A DNA stretch of 64,000 nt from Streptomyces viridochromogenes DSM 40736 (GTDB taxonomy: Bacteria > Actinomycetota > Actinomycetes > Streptomycetales > Streptomycetaceae). Within the stretch, counting starts at the first letter, position 1. The number at the start of each line of letters is the position of its first letter. The translations under genes were made by a program, and so were the position numbers. The notes under the pieces were generated by a model that ran no database searches, was not told the DNA's origin, and was given only the letters and a program-made list of their open reading frames with translations. This document shows, piece by piece, positions 18,026 through 27,572 of the stretch. The stretch covers positions 2,581,465 through 2,645,464 of the forward strand of contig NZ_GG657757.1 of NCBI RefSeq assembly GCF_000158955.1, in the 5' to 3' direction.

Positions 18026-19611
18026 GTGGACCAGCCGAACGGCCACCCGTGCCCGGAGTGCGGCGCGCCCAGACGCCCGGACAACACCCCTTCCTGCGCC
18101 TGCACCCACCGCGCCGCTGAGGCCCTCCGCGACGCCCGTACGGCCCAGGCAGCGGCGGCGGAGGACTTCGACCCCCTGCGCATCCGGCCGTACGTCGAAC
18201 TCGACCCGAAGACAGGGCCCGAGCGGGCTACGGCGGACGGGACCGCGCCGCGACACCCCGCCGGGGGCGACCCGGCCGTCTCCGCGCACGAGCAGCCCCC
18301 GGGCTCCGGCCGTCCGGCAAGCCCGGCGCCCGAAGACGCCACGCGCCGCACTCGGGTGGACGGCCGGCCCGCACCTCGGCGGGCGGAGCCCTCCCACGCA
18401 GGGCGGACCGCCGGAGACTCAGCGGGCCCCTCCGGCGGCGACGGCCTCACGTCGACACCCGAAGGCTCCCAGCCGCCTCCTCGGCCGGACGCCCCGGCCG
18501 CACACCCGCGGGGACCCGAGCGGTCGCTGTCGGCGCAGGGCGGGGCCACGCCGCCGCTGCACGTACGGACCTCGCCCGGCGAGGGTTCCGCCCGAGCGGC
18601 CGAAGGCGCCCCGCACCCGTCCCACCCGAACGGGCCCCGCCACACCCCCGTATGCAAAGGCCCGCGCGCAGACGGTCCGGCCGGACCCCGAAGCCGACCC
18701 CCAGCAGACCGTTCGCGAACCCTGCCGACGCCTTCCGCGCCGAGGGCGCCGCCGCTCCGCCGCCCTCCCCCGCCGACACGACCATGCCCCTGCGCCCTGT
18801 CGACCCGGATGCCACCACCGCGCTGCCGACCGCGCAGGACACCACAGTGCTGCCGGTCTCCCCGGACACCACCGTGCTGCCGACGCCCCTGACGTCCGCC
18901 GCGAGCGAGCCCAGCGTGACGGACCTGCGGCTCTTCGACGGGACGTCCGGGGAGGGCGTCCCGGGGGCGGCCGAGCCCGACGGCGGGCCCCGTCGACGGC
19001 GTCGTGGCGTGCTGCTCGCCGCTGCCGCCGCGGCCTGTGTCGCGGTCGTGGCGGCGGCCGGTTACGCGAGCGGACTGTTCGCCTACGAGGCGCCGTCGCG
19101 GGACACCGCGCTGCCGGACGACATCCGGGCGAGCGTGCCGGACGGCCCGTCGAGCAGCGCGGCGTCCACACCGGCCGAGCGGAGCGCCCCGGGCACTGAG
19201 TCCGCACCCGCGGCACCGCCGCCGTCGCCGTCGGCCACCAGCAGCCCGTCCGCCTCCCCGTCGCCGTCCACGCCGAGCGCCTCACCGAGCCCGTCGCGGT
19301 CGGCCATCCCCTCGGCGCCGCAGACGTCCGCCACACCGACCGGCCCCGGGCAGGCACCCCCGGACAACTCCCGCCAGAACGGCGGCCCCACCACCCTGCG
19401 GCTCGGCGACCGCGGCCCGGAGGTCACCGAACTCCAGCTCCGCCTGCGCCAGTTGTCCCTCTACGTCGAGGACGACGACGGCACCTACGACGAAGGGCTG
19501 GAGGACGCCGTCCGCACCTACCAGTGGTCCCGCGGCATCCAGGACGACGACCTCGGCGTCTACGGCCGGGGGACCCGGACCAGGCTGGAGTCGGAAACCA
19601 AGGAGCCGTAG
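18026..19611 (+). pseudogene. Frameshifted membrane-anchored peptidoglycan-binding protein
   Basis: The 5' frame encodes a zinc-ribbon-like head (HPCPECGAPRRPDNTPSCAC) and AEDFDPLRIRPYVEL. The 3' frame encodes a basic stretch, one membrane helix (RRGVLLAAAAAACVAVVAAAG), a long Ser/Pro/Thr-rich spacer and a PG_binding_1 domain ([20 protein letters not shown]). In families I know, these belong to one protein. The reading frame changes between about 18600 and 18750, with the middle part PYAKARAQTVRPD in yet another frame. GTG at 18026 has GGGGAGGGAG upstream. It could be a true lesion or base-calling error. Confidence 0.65.
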
Positions 19612-19637
19612 GCCGCCCGAAGCCGTACGGTGGCGCG

Positions 19638-20177
19638 ATGACCACTCAGGTGATCGTCCTCAACGGCGGTTCGAGCTCGGGCAAGTCGGGGATCGTACGG
19701 TGCCTGCAACAGGTGCTGCCGGACCCGTGGCCGGCCTTCGGCGTCGACTCGTTCGTCGAGGCCCTGCCCGCGAGGATGCACGGCTCGGACGAGGGCATCA
19801 CCTTCGCCGCGGACGGCGGCGTGCGCGTGGGGGCGGAGTTCCGCGCGCTGGACGCGGCCTGGACCGAGGGCATCGCGGCGATGGCCCGCGCCGGCGCCAG
19901 GGTCGTCGTCGACGACGTCTTCCTCGGCGGACCGGCGTCGCGACAGCGCTGGGAGAAGGCTCTGGTGGGGCTCGACCTGCTGTGGGTCGGCGTCAGATGC
20001 GACAGCGCGGTCGCCGCCGGGCGTGAGATCGCACGGGGCGACCGGGCCCGGGGCATGGCCGCGTCACAGGCGCACCTGGTGCACGAGGGCCTGCGCTACG
20101 ACCTGGAAGTGGACACGACCCACACCGAGTCCCTGGAGTGCGCGCGCGTCATCGCCGAGCGCGTCGGCCGGGGCTGA
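19638..20177 (+). CDS. Chloramphenicol phosphotransferase-like P-loop kinase
   Basis: The 179-residue protein has a P-loop GGSSSGKS (10-17), the [10 protein letters not shown] Walker B strand, and a CPT-family central part ([32 protein letters not shown]). Family members phosphorylate chloramphenicol or unknown small molecules. Most Streptomyces homologues outside S. venezuelae have no proven drug substrate, so resistance should not be assumed. It stands alone and converges on the HAD gene. Confidence 0.8.
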   Translation: MTTQVIVLNGGSSSGKSGIVRCLQQVLPDPWPAFGVDSFVEALPARMHGSDEGITFAADGGVRVGAEFRALDAAWTEGIAAMARAGARVVVDDVFLGGPASRQRWEKALVGLDLLWVGVRCDSAVAAGREIARGDRARGMAASQAHLVHEGLRYDLEVDTTHTESLECARVIAERVGRG

Positions 20178-20868
20178 CCGGCCTCGGACCACGGATGCGG
20201 GCGGCCGTCACCCCACGTGCAGGCGGACCGTCCCGTCCCCCACGGCCTCCACGCGCACCTTTCGTGAGGTCCGCCACGACCACGTCGGGCTCGTGGGCCG
20301 CGGCGCGCGGCCCGACGCCGACGACCGTCATCCCGGCGGCGCGCCCCGCCGCGATCCCGGCTCCGGAGTCCTCGAACACCACGCAGTCCGCGGGTGCCAC
20401 ACCCAGCTCGGCGGCCCCCTTCAGAAAGCCCTCTGGGTCGGGCTTGCTCGCCCCGACGGACTCCGCGGTAACCCGCACCTCGGGCTGCTCCAGCCCGGCG
20501 GCGGCCATCCGCGCCGTCGACAGGGCGACGTCGGCGGAGGTCACGAGCGCGTGCGGCAGTCCCCGCAGCGAGGCCAGGAACTCCGGCGCCCCGGGAATCG
20601 CGACGACACCCTCGGTGTCGGCCGTCTCCTCGGCCAGCATCCTGGCGTTGTCGGCGTGGTTCTGCTCCATGGGACGGCCGGGCAGCAGCAGCGCCATCGA
20701 GGCGTATCCCTGCCTGCCGTGGACGACCTTCATGACCTCGTCGCCGTCCAGCCCGTGCCGCTCGGCCCAGCGCCGCCAGACGCGTTCGACCGAGGCGTCG
20801 GAGTTGACGAGGGTGCCGTCCATGTCCAGCAGGAGGGCGCGGGCGGTGAGCACGGCGGTGGCCGTCAT
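20149..20868 (-). CDS. HAD-family sugar or glycerol phosphatase with frameshifted tail
   Basis: HAD motifs are [10 protein letters not shown] (Asp15/Asp17), ALVTSA (motif II), KPDPEGF (motif III) and [18 protein letters not shown] (motif IV). It resembles phosphatases acting on 2-deoxyglucose- or glycerol-phosphate. After ADLTK the annotated frame becomes low-complexity. Removing one T from the run 20260-20262 restores a natural end ([16 protein letters not shown]) with a stop at 20208. As read, the ORF overlaps the kinase gene by 29 bases. ATG at 20868 has GGAG six bases upstream. Confidence 0.82.
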   Translation of the reverse strand: MTATAVLTARALLLDMDGTLVNSDASVERVWRRWAERHGLDGDEVMKVVHGRQGYASMALLLPGRPMEQNHADNARMLAEETADTEGVVAIPGAPEFLASLRGLPHALVTSADVALSTARMAAAGLEQPEVRVTAESVGASKPDPEGFLKGAAELGVAPADCVVFEDSGAGIAAGRAAGMTVVGVGPRAAAHEPDVVVADLTKGARGGRGGRDGPPARGVTAARIRGPRPVSPGRRARR

Positions 20869-21083
20869 CGGCAGCTCCAAGGCTCAGGGCGGGAGAGGCG
20901 CGCGACGGTTTCGCGGCACCCCCGGAGGGACAAGGCGGCCCCGCCCGCCGGTCAGGGAAAACGGGCGAGGGCCACTTTGTTCCCCCACGGTACAAAAGAA
21001 GGCCATGATTGCGCCAGGGGCCCCGGCGGACGTTCACCCACCGTTCAGCTCCCCGGGTCGGCACACCCAGCGACTCAGCCGGC

Positions 21084-21665
21084 TCAGCCGGTCACGGCCT
21101 CCCACAGGCTCCACACCCCGAGCCCGAGCATCACGAGCGCCGCGATCTGCGTGATCAGCCGCAGCGGCACCTTCTTCATCAGGGCCTTCCCGCCGACGAT
21201 GCCGATCCCGGCCACCGCCCACAGCGCGAGCACCGCGCCCAGGGCGACGGAGAGCGGGTCGTCGTAGCGGGCGGCCAGGTTCGCCGTCATGATCTGGGTG
21301 AGATCGCCGAACTCGGCGACCAGGATGAGCATGAAGCCCGCGCCCGAGACCTTCCAGAAGGACTGGTTCTCCGGCTTGCGGACCTCCTCCTCGTCCTCGC
21401 TCTTCTTCAGCAGCAGCACCGCGGCCCCGCCCAGGAAGAGCACACCCGTCAGCGCCTGCACGAGCTGCTGCGGCAGCAGCGTCAGCACGCTGCCCGCCGC
21501 GACGGCGAGCGCGACGTGCAGCGCGAAGGCGGCGGCGACACCGGCGAAGACGTAGGAGGCGCGGTAGCGGGTGCCGAGGACGAGGCCGGCGAGGGCGGTC
21601 TTGTCCGGCAGTTCGGCGAGAAAGACGACACCGAAGACGACGGCCGTCACGGTCAGGCTGATCAA
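21084..21665 (-). CDS. GDT1/TMEM165 (UPF0016) family cation transporter
   Basis: The protein has about 193 residues and six helices in two repeats, each with the signature acidic motif: VFLAELPDKTALA in the first half and VAEFGDLTQIMTA in the second. Members export or import Mn2+ or Ca2+. A charged loop with EDEEEVRKPENQ separates the halves. The TTG at 21665 is preferred because GAGGAA lies four bases upstream. A strongly structured leader (21710-21830) precedes it. Confidence 0.85.
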   Translation of the reverse strand: MISLTVTAVVFGVVFLAELPDKTALAGLVLGTRYRASYVFAGVAAAFALHVALAVAAGSVLTLLPQQLVQALTGVLFLGGAAVLLLKKSEDEEEVRKPENQSFWKVSGAGFMLILVAEFGDLTQIMTANLAARYDDPLSVALGAVLALWAVAGIGIVGGKALMKKVPLRLITQIAALVMLGLGVWSLWEAVTG

Positions 21666-22051
21666 GGGTTCCTCAATCGGTCGGGCTGCCCCACCGAGAG
21701 TGCTGAACATCACCCAAGACACCTCGGCACGGCAGCACACTCGGAACCCGTGCCGTCGGGCACGGGCGTGCACTGCTTGCCGAAGGTCTCGCTGGCAGGT
21801 CCTGGAAGGACCGGCCTCCGGGCGCCGGCTCAGGCTGGCTGAGCAGTATGTCGACGGTCCGGCGAAGAGCTACTCCCCTTCTGCGCCGTCCATGGTACGT
21901 GACGCTCCAGGAGTGAAAAGTTCCGGCTTGAATCTTGTCATGTCATGGCCGCGTCACTAACTTCTCACCGGACGCACACCTCCCCGCAACACGGCGCGGC
22001 GAGCATTCTCCCGCTCGCCGCCCAACACCCCCACCCCACAAGGGAGTTCGC
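21666..22051. promoter_or_regulatory. Structured leader of the GDT1 gene and upstream region of the HNH gene
   Basis: On the minus strand the leader contains an 8-bp perfect hairpin (CCCGTGCC and GGCACGGG, 21747-21766) inside longer pairings involving GCAG/CTGC and TCGGCA/TGCCGA. Mn2+ riboswitches often precede such transporters, but I do not find the conserved yybP-ykoY loop here. The right half carries the HNH gene promoter, which I cannot define. Confidence 0.4.
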
Positions 22052-22696
22052 ATGCCCAAGTTCTACGCGCGTCGACGACTCAGCGTGCTCGCCGGCCTCA
22101 CCGGCCTCATAGCCTCGGCCGGACTGATCAACGGTCCGGCCGCCTCCGCCGCCCTCCCCACCCCCGTGAGCGCCGCCACCGCCCGCTCCTACCTCTCCTC
22201 GCTCACCGTGGCCACCGAGGACCGCACCGGCTACGACCGCGACCTCTTCCCGCACTGGATCACCCAGTCCGGCGCCTGCAACACCCGCGAGGTCGTCCTC
22301 AAGCGCGACGGCACCAACGTCCAGCAGGACTCCTCCTGCGCCGCCACCAGCGGCAGCTGGTACTCCCCCTACGACGGCGCGACCTGGTCCGCCGCCTCCG
22401 ACGTCGACATCGACCACCTGGTCCCGCTGGCCGAGGCCTGGGACTCCGGCGCCGACTCCTGGACGACGTCCCGCCGCCAGTCCTTCGCCAACGACCTGAC
22501 CCGTCCGCAGCTCATCGCGGTCACCGACAACGTCAATCAGGCCAAGGGCGACCAGGACCCGGCCACCTGGATGCCCTCCCGGACGGCGTACCGCTGCACC
22601 TACGTGCGCGCCTGGGTCCAGGTGAAGTACTACTACGGCCTCTCGGTCGACTCCGCCGAGAAGTCCGCGCTGACGAACTACCTCGCGAGTTGCTGA
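22052..22696 (+). CDS. Secreted HNH-type nuclease (DUF1524-like)
   Basis: The 214-residue product has a signal peptide (RRRLSVLAGLTGLIASAGL, cleavage near ASA at about 34). The nuclease core has DIDHLVPLAEAWDSGA, where Asp-His is the metal/catalytic pair, and later RPQLIAVTDNVNQAKGDQDP, with the Asn and Lys typical of this family. Cysteines near residues 75, 93 and the C-terminus may pair outside the cell. It probably degrades extracellular nucleic acid. AAGGGAG precedes the ATG. Confidence 0.85.
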   Translation: MPKFYARRRLSVLAGLTGLIASAGLINGPAASAALPTPVSAATARSYLSSLTVATEDRTGYDRDLFPHWITQSGACNTREVVLKRDGTNVQQDSSCAATSGSWYSPYDGATWSAASDVDIDHLVPLAEAWDSGADSWTTSRRQSFANDLTRPQLIAVTDNVNQAKGDQDPATWMPSRTAYRCTYVRAWVQVKYYYGLSVDSAEKSALTNYLASC

Positions 22697-22776
22697 CATA
22701 CAGGTAATTCCGGTCGGCGTCTCCCCGCCGACCTCCGTCGTTCCGTACCGTACGGGGCGACGGAGAGGGGATCACC

Positions 22777-24416
22777 ATGGCCGGACTGCGCCTCGGACCA
22801 CTGCTGAGGTACACCGACGGCTCGTCCGCGACCGTATGGGTCGAGACGAGCCGTCCGTGCACCGCCGAGGTGCGCTGCGCCGACGGCTCCGGTGGCACGG
22901 CCCGCACCTTCCAGATCGCCGGCCACCACTACGCCCTGGTCCCGGTGACCGGCCTCACGGCCGGGACGAGCACGACGTACGAGGTCCTGCTCGACGGCGG
23001 CCGGGTGTGGCCGCTGCCCGGCTCGCCCTTCCCGCCCTCGGCGATCCACGCGCCGGGGCCGGAGGGCGGCCTCCGTGTCGCCTTCGGCTCCTGCCGCTGG
23101 GCCTCCCCGCCGGCGGGCGGGCACGACCCGGTCGGCCCGGACGCCCTGGACGCGCTGGCCACCCGTCTCTCATCCGACCCGGAGGGCGAGCGGCCGGACG
23201 TCCTGCTGCTGCTCGGCGACCAGGTATACGCCGACGAGACCTCCGACGGCACCCAGCGCTGGCTGGCGGCCCGCCGCGACCTGAACGACCCGCCGGGCAA
23301 CGGGGTCGCCGACTACGAGGAATACACGCACCTCTACTACGAGTCCTGGCTCGACCCGCGCATCCGCTGGCTGCTGTCGACCGTGCCCAGCTTCATGATC
23401 TTCGACGACCACGACGTCATCGACGACTGGAACACCTCCGCCGCCTGGCTCGCCGACATGCGGGCCACCGACTGGTGGCGGGAGCGGCTGCTGAGCGGGC
23501 TGATGTCGTACTGGGTCCACCAGCACCTCGGGAACCTCTCCTTGGAGGAGCTGGCGGCCGACCCGGTGTACGAGCAGGTCCGGAAGCTGCCCGACGGCAC
23601 CGATGTGCTGCGCACCTTCGCCGCCCGGGCCGACGCCGACCCGGCCACGGTCCGCTGGAGCTACCGCCGTGACTTCGGGCGCGTACGCCTGCTGATGGTG
23701 GACAGCCGGGCGGCCCGCGTCCTCGACGAGCAGGGCCGCTCGATGCTCGACCCGGGCGAGGAGGCTTGGCTGCGCGAGCAGGTGCTGGACTCGCCCGGGG
23801 CGTACGACCACCTCCTCGTCGGCACCTCGCTGCCCTGGCTGCTGCCGCATCTGGTGCATGACGCCGAGGGGTGGAACGCGGCGCTGTGCCGGGGCGAACG
23901 GGGTCCCCGCTGGGCCCGGTTCGGCGAGAAGGTGCGGCGGGCCGCCGACCTGGAGCACTGGTCGGCCTTCCCCGAGTCCTTCGCCCGGCTCGCCGGCCTG
24001 ATCGCCGAGGCCGGCTCGGGGCCGGACGCGCCGGCGACCGTGTGCGTGCTGTCGGGGGACGTGCACCACGCCTACGTCGCCGAGCCCTCGTGGTCCGCTG
24101 TTCTTGGCCCGGCGCCCGGGTGGTGCAGCTGGTCTGCTCCCCCGTCCACAACTCGGTGCCGCTCTCCATGCGGCTGGCCTTCCGCATCGGCTGGACCGCC
24201 GTGTCGCGCGGCATCGGCCGCTGCCTCGCCCGGCACGGACGACTCGCGCCACCGCCGGTCACCTGGCGCAAGACCGACGGCCCCTGGTTCGGCAACCAGC
24301 TCATGACACTGACCTTGCGCGGGCGTTCGGCACGGCTGCGGCTGGAGCGGGCACGGGCGCGAGAGGGAGCGGGCCCGCGGCTCGCGACGCTCCTGGACTC
24401 CGAGCTCGCCCCTTGA
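22777..24416 (+). pseudogene. PhoD-like alkaline phosphatase, frameshifted near 24.1 kb
   Basis: The first 440 residues are a PhoD-type metallophosphatase: FGSCRW, LLLLGDQVYADE, FMIFDDHDVIDDW, DSRAARVLDEQG and SGDVHHAYVAEPSW with the metal ligands in order. After about 24095 the frame continues as nonsense to 24306. The next frame carries the natural continuation (ARVVQLVCSPVHNSVPL, GPWFGNQLMTLTL) and ends at 24416. A single missing base around 24097-24107 would join them. There is no signal peptide, so this is the cytosolic-looking Streptomyces subgroup. The gene may be intact in reality if this is a base-calling error. Confidence 0.75.
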
Positions 24417-24433
24417 CGTGCTCCCTGGCTTCA

Positions 24434-24720
24434 TCACCAGGGGATCCGGCCTGGGTCGGCTGACCCTCCGGGGCTTCCCGCTTCACCGCGCCGTGCCGGG
24501 ACTTTCGCCCTGGTCTTACCGGCGCTCCACGAGGCGTTTGGCGTCCGGGCCCGTCCGGCGGCGACGATGCGGCGTCCTTCGAAAAGGACGTTGCGGGCTG
24601 CGTTGTGGTCCCGGTCGTGCACGGCGCCGCATCCGGATCCCGGCATTCCACCCGTTCCGTCCGCTTGTCGCCACTGTGCCCCACGATGCTCGTGACGCAT
24701 GCCACAGCGAGCGTCCGTCC
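24434..24720 (-). mobile_element. TnpB (IS200/IS605-type) C-terminal remnant
   Basis: A minus-strand frame contains GCGAVHDRDHNAARNVL, then EGRRIVAAGRA and a typical tail. This is the last zinc-finger and third catalytic Asp (DRDxNAA) region of TnpB RNA-guided nucleases. Upstream, the finger and the RuvC domain are missing or scrambled. The terminal segment, which in intact elements also encodes the guide (omega) RNA scaffold, is retained. No TnpA or complete ends are visible. Confidence 0.7.
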
Positions 24721-24831
24721 TTCCCACCGGACTCGGTTCCGGCTCCCGACGACGGCATGATGAGGCGGACCGTCCGCTTCCCGACCGGCGGACCCGCCGA
24801 CACGCGCCCCACACGCCCGGGAGTCCCACCC

Positions 24832-26766
24832 TTGCCTGCGTCGACCGAGGAATCCGTACCGGAAGATCACCCCCCGCCCTTCGCCGTCGCCCTGGTGGGC
24901 GCCGGGCCGCGCGGCACCAGCGTGCTGGAGCGTCTCTGCGCCTCCGCCCCGGAGCTCCTCCCGCCCGGTGCCCGGCTGACGGTGCACGTGATCGACCCGG
25001 ACCCGCCCGGCCCCGGCCGCGTCTGGCGCACCGGCCAGTCGTCCGAGCTGCTGATGAACACCGTGGCCTGCCAGGTGACCCTGTTCACCGACGACAGCGT
25101 GGACTGCTCGGGCCCGATCCGCCCGGGTCCGAGCCTGCACGAGTGGGCGGGCGGCACGCTGGGCCCGGACGAGTACCCGGCCCGGGCGGACTACGGCCGT
25201 TACCTGGAGTGGGTGTTCGCGCGGGTCGTACGGGACGCTCCGGCGGCCGTACGCGTCGAGACGCACCGGGCACGCGCGGTCCGGCTCGACGACGCCCCTG
25301 ACGGCCACCAGGACCTCGCCCTCGACGACGGCCGTGTCCTCACCGGCCTGTCCGCGGTGGTCCTGGCCCAGGGGCACCTGCCGACGACCGCGGACCCGGA
25401 CCAGCGGCGTCTGGCGGCCCACGCCGCACACCACGGCCTGTGCCACGTCCCGCCCGCCAATCCGGCCGACGTCGACCTGTCCCGCGTACCGTCCGGCGAA
25501 CCCGTCCTGCTGCGCGGCCTCGGCCTCAACTTCTTCGACCACGCGGCCCTGTTGACGACCGGCCGCGGCGGCCGCTTCGTACCGGACGCGCGGGGCCTGC
25601 GCTATCTCCCCTCCGGCCGCGAACCGCGGCTGTACGCGGGGTCGCGGCGCGGGATCCCGTACCAGGCACGGGGCGACAACGCGAAGGGGCCCTACGGCCG
25701 GCACGTCCCGCTGGTCCTCACGCCGGAGGTGATCGCGGGCTTCCGCAAGCGCGCCGACTCCGGGGAGGCGCCGGACTTCCTGGCGGAGGTGTGGCCGTTG
25801 GTGGCGAAGGAGGTGGAGGCGGTCTACTACGCCGCGCTGCTCCAGCGGCCGGGAGCGCCCGGGCGACGGCGGGGCCGCGAACTCGTCGAGCGTTTCCTGG
25901 CCGTACCGCATGGCGACCCCCAAGAGGCTTTGCTGCTGGACGAGTTCGGCGTGCCGCAGGAGGAGCGCTGGTGCTGGGAGCGGCTCTCCCGCCCGTATGC
26001 CGGACGGCACTTCGCGCACCCCGGCGAGTGGCGCGACTGGCTGCTGTCGTACCTGCGCGAGGACGCGGCGCAGGCCGCCCTGGGCAATGTGCGCGGCCCG
26101 TCGAAGGCGGCCCTCGACGTGCTGCGCGACCTGCGCAACGAGCTCCGGCTGATCGTCGACCACGGCGGCATCGCCGGCGCCTCCCGCCGGGACCACCTGG
26201 ACCGCTGGTACACCCCGCTCAACGCCTTCCTGTCGATCGGCCCGCCCCGGCGCCGTATCGAGGAGCTGGCGGCGCTGGTGGAGGCGGGTGTGGTGCGGGT
26301 GCTCGGGCCGCGGCTGCGGGTGGCGGAGGTGGACGGAGCCTGGACGGCGTACTCCCCCGACATACCGGGCTCGTCGGTCCGCGTGAAAACCCTCATAGAG
26401 GCCCGTCTGCCGGAGCCCGACCTGCGGCACACGGCCGACGAACTCCTCGCGGGGCTGCTGCGGACCGGGCGGTGCCGGCCGCACACCGTCGACGGTCACG
26501 AAACAGGGGGGTTGGATGTGACCCCGCGCCCCTATCATCTGATTGACCGTCAAGGAGCCGCGCACGCACGGCGGTTCGCTTTCGGGGTGCCGACGGAGGG
26601 CGTGCACTGGGTGACCGCGGCGGGGGCCCGGCCGGGGGTGGATTCGGTCACACTTTCGGACGCGGATGCAGTGGCGAGAGCCGCCCTACGTGCAGTTAGG
26701 GGCGCGAGAGGGCCGCAATCAGAGGTAAACCAGTGGCCAAATGTTGAACTTGCAAGCATCAATTAG
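24832..26766 (+). CDS. FAD/NAD(P)-binding protein (NAD_binding_9 type)
   Basis: The product is about 644 residues. The N-terminal dinucleotide fold is VALVGAGPRGTSVLERL (GAGPRG at 23-28), then VHVIDPDPPGPGRVWR. It continues with the family features NTVACQVTLF, DYGRYLEWVF, VVLAQGHLP and RGLGLNFFDHAALLT. Such proteins are predicted flavoenzymes of unknown substrate, often near siderophore or amino-acid genes. The TTG at 24832 has GGGAG nine bases upstream; an in-frame ATG at 24757 has none. The stop codon overlaps an iron-box-like palindrome. Confidence 0.78.
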   Translation: MPASTEESVPEDHPPPFAVALVGAGPRGTSVLERLCASAPELLPPGARLTVHVIDPDPPGPGRVWRTGQSSELLMNTVACQVTLFTDDSVDCSGPIRPGPSLHEWAGGTLGPDEYPARADYGRYLEWVFARVVRDAPAAVRVETHRARAVRLDDAPDGHQDLALDDGRVLTGLSAVVLAQGHLPTTADPDQRRLAAHAAHHGLCHVPPANPADVDLSRVPSGEPVLLRGLGLNFFDHAALLTTGRGGRFVPDARGLRYLPSGREPRLYAGSRRGIPYQARGDNAKGPYGRHVPLVLTPEVIAGFRKRADSGEAPDFLAEVWPLVAKEVEAVYYAALLQRPGAPGRRRGRELVERFLAVPHGDPQEALLLDEFGVPQEERWCWERLSRPYAGRHFAHPGEWRDWLLSYLREDAAQAALGNVRGPSKAALDVLRDLRNELRLIVDHGGIAGASRRDHLDRWYTPLNAFLSIGPPRRRIEELAALVEAGVVRVLGPRLRVAEVDGAWTAYSPDIPGSSVRVKTLIEARLPEPDLRHTADELLAGLLRTGRCRPHTVDGHETGGLDVTPRPYHLIDRQGAAHARRFAFGVPTEGVHWVTAAGARPGVDSVTLSDADAVARAALRAVRGARGPQSEVNQWPNVELASIN

Positions 26767-26776
26767 GCACACCTAA
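26763..26776. promoter_or_regulatory. Iron-box-like (DmdR/IdeR-type) palindrome
   Basis: TTAGGCACACCTAA has perfect TTAGG/CCTAA arms and equals the inner 14 bases of Streptomyces iron boxes such as that of desA, with one change. The outer five bases do not match. It overlaps the stop of the flavoprotein gene and lies 70 bp upstream of the doxX start. Confidence 0.55.
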
Positions 26777-26846
26777 CGTGGGCTACTCATCGGTTCTGTC
26801 CCCCGACCGGCCTTCCCCGGGCCGGCCGTCCGAAGGAGACCCCCAC

Positions 26847-27299
26847 ATGACCGCTCGCCTCAACGGCGCACAGCCGTACGCTCTCGGACTGTTCCGGATC
26901 GTCATCGGCCTGCTGTTCGCCTGCCACGGCGCCGTCGCGCTCTTCGGCGTCCTCGGCGGCGCGGACGGCAAGGGCGGCACCGCGCCGACCGGCGCCTGGC
27001 CCAACTGGTATGCGGCCGTCATAGAACTCGTCGGCGGCATCCTGGTGCTGCTGGGCCTCGGCACCCGCGTCGCGGCCTTCATCTCCTCCGGCGCCATGGC
27101 GTACGCCTACTTCAAGGTGCACCAGCCGCAGGGTCTGTGGCCCATCGAGAACAACGGCGAGGGCGCGGCCATGTACTGCTGGGCCATGTTCCTGCTGATC
27201 TTCACGGGCTCCGGCGCGTTCGGCGTCGACCGGCTGTTCGCCAAGCGCACCTCGACGCAGGGACAGCGGTCCACGGACCAGACCCCAGTGGCCGCCTGA
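26847..27299 (+). CDS. DoxX-family membrane protein
   Basis: The 150-residue protein has four helices with DoxX features: RIVIGLLFACHGAVALFG, WYAAVIELVGGILVLLGLGTR and AYFKVHQPQGLWPIENNGEGAAMYCW. DoxX proteins are linked to redox or thiosulfate chemistry and membrane stress responses, often without a known reaction. AAGGAG precedes the ATG. A long hairpin terminator follows. Confidence 0.88.
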   Translation: MTARLNGAQPYALGLFRIVIGLLFACHGAVALFGVLGGADGKGGTAPTGAWPNWYAAVIELVGGILVLLGLGTRVAAFISSGAMAYAYFKVHQPQGLWPIENNGEGAAMYCWAMFLLIFTGSGAFGVDRLFAKRTSTQGQRSTDQTPVAA

Positions 27300-27325
27300 G
27301 CCGCCCGGCCGGCACCTCGCGCGAC

Positions 27326-27355
27326 GGCGCCTTCCCGCGATCGCGGGGAGGCGCC
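27326..27355 (+). terminator. 30-bp near-perfect palindromic terminator
   Basis: The sequence reads GGCGCCTTCCCGCGA followed by its near-exact complement to 27355, with one T-G pair. It lies 27 bases after the doxX stop. Confidence 0.8.
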
Positions 27356-27411
27356 TTCCCATGTGGGCCGGGGTGGGCGCCTTCCCATGTGGGCCGGGGT
27401 GGGCGCCTTCC
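27351..27411. repeat. 26-bp tandem direct repeat, 2.3 copies
   Basis: Unit 27351-27376 (GCGCCTTCCCATGTGGGCC onward) is repeated exactly at 27377-27402, and its first nine bases again at 27403. It abuts the doxX terminator and seems to grow from the hairpin's right arm. Confidence 0.9.
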
Positions 27412-27572
27412 GCGTCCGCGGAGGTGAACAAGTGGTACCGAACGTACGAGCCCCCCGTGAACCGCCCGTCACACCCCCGGCGTACGCTGTATGGCTGTCA
27501 TCGGCCGCCCTTGCCGCTCCCCCGCGACACCGCGGCACGGTCCGGCCCACGGGGGAGTCACGGGGAGTTGCG

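Noticed and set aside
19638-20177. Chloramphenicol resistance gene
   Set aside because: The family is CPT-like, but most homologues have no proven drug substrate; only the fold is claimed.
21710-21830. yybP-ykoY Mn2+ riboswitch
   Set aside because: The conserved GGGGAGUA-type loop is absent; only a generic structured leader is reported.
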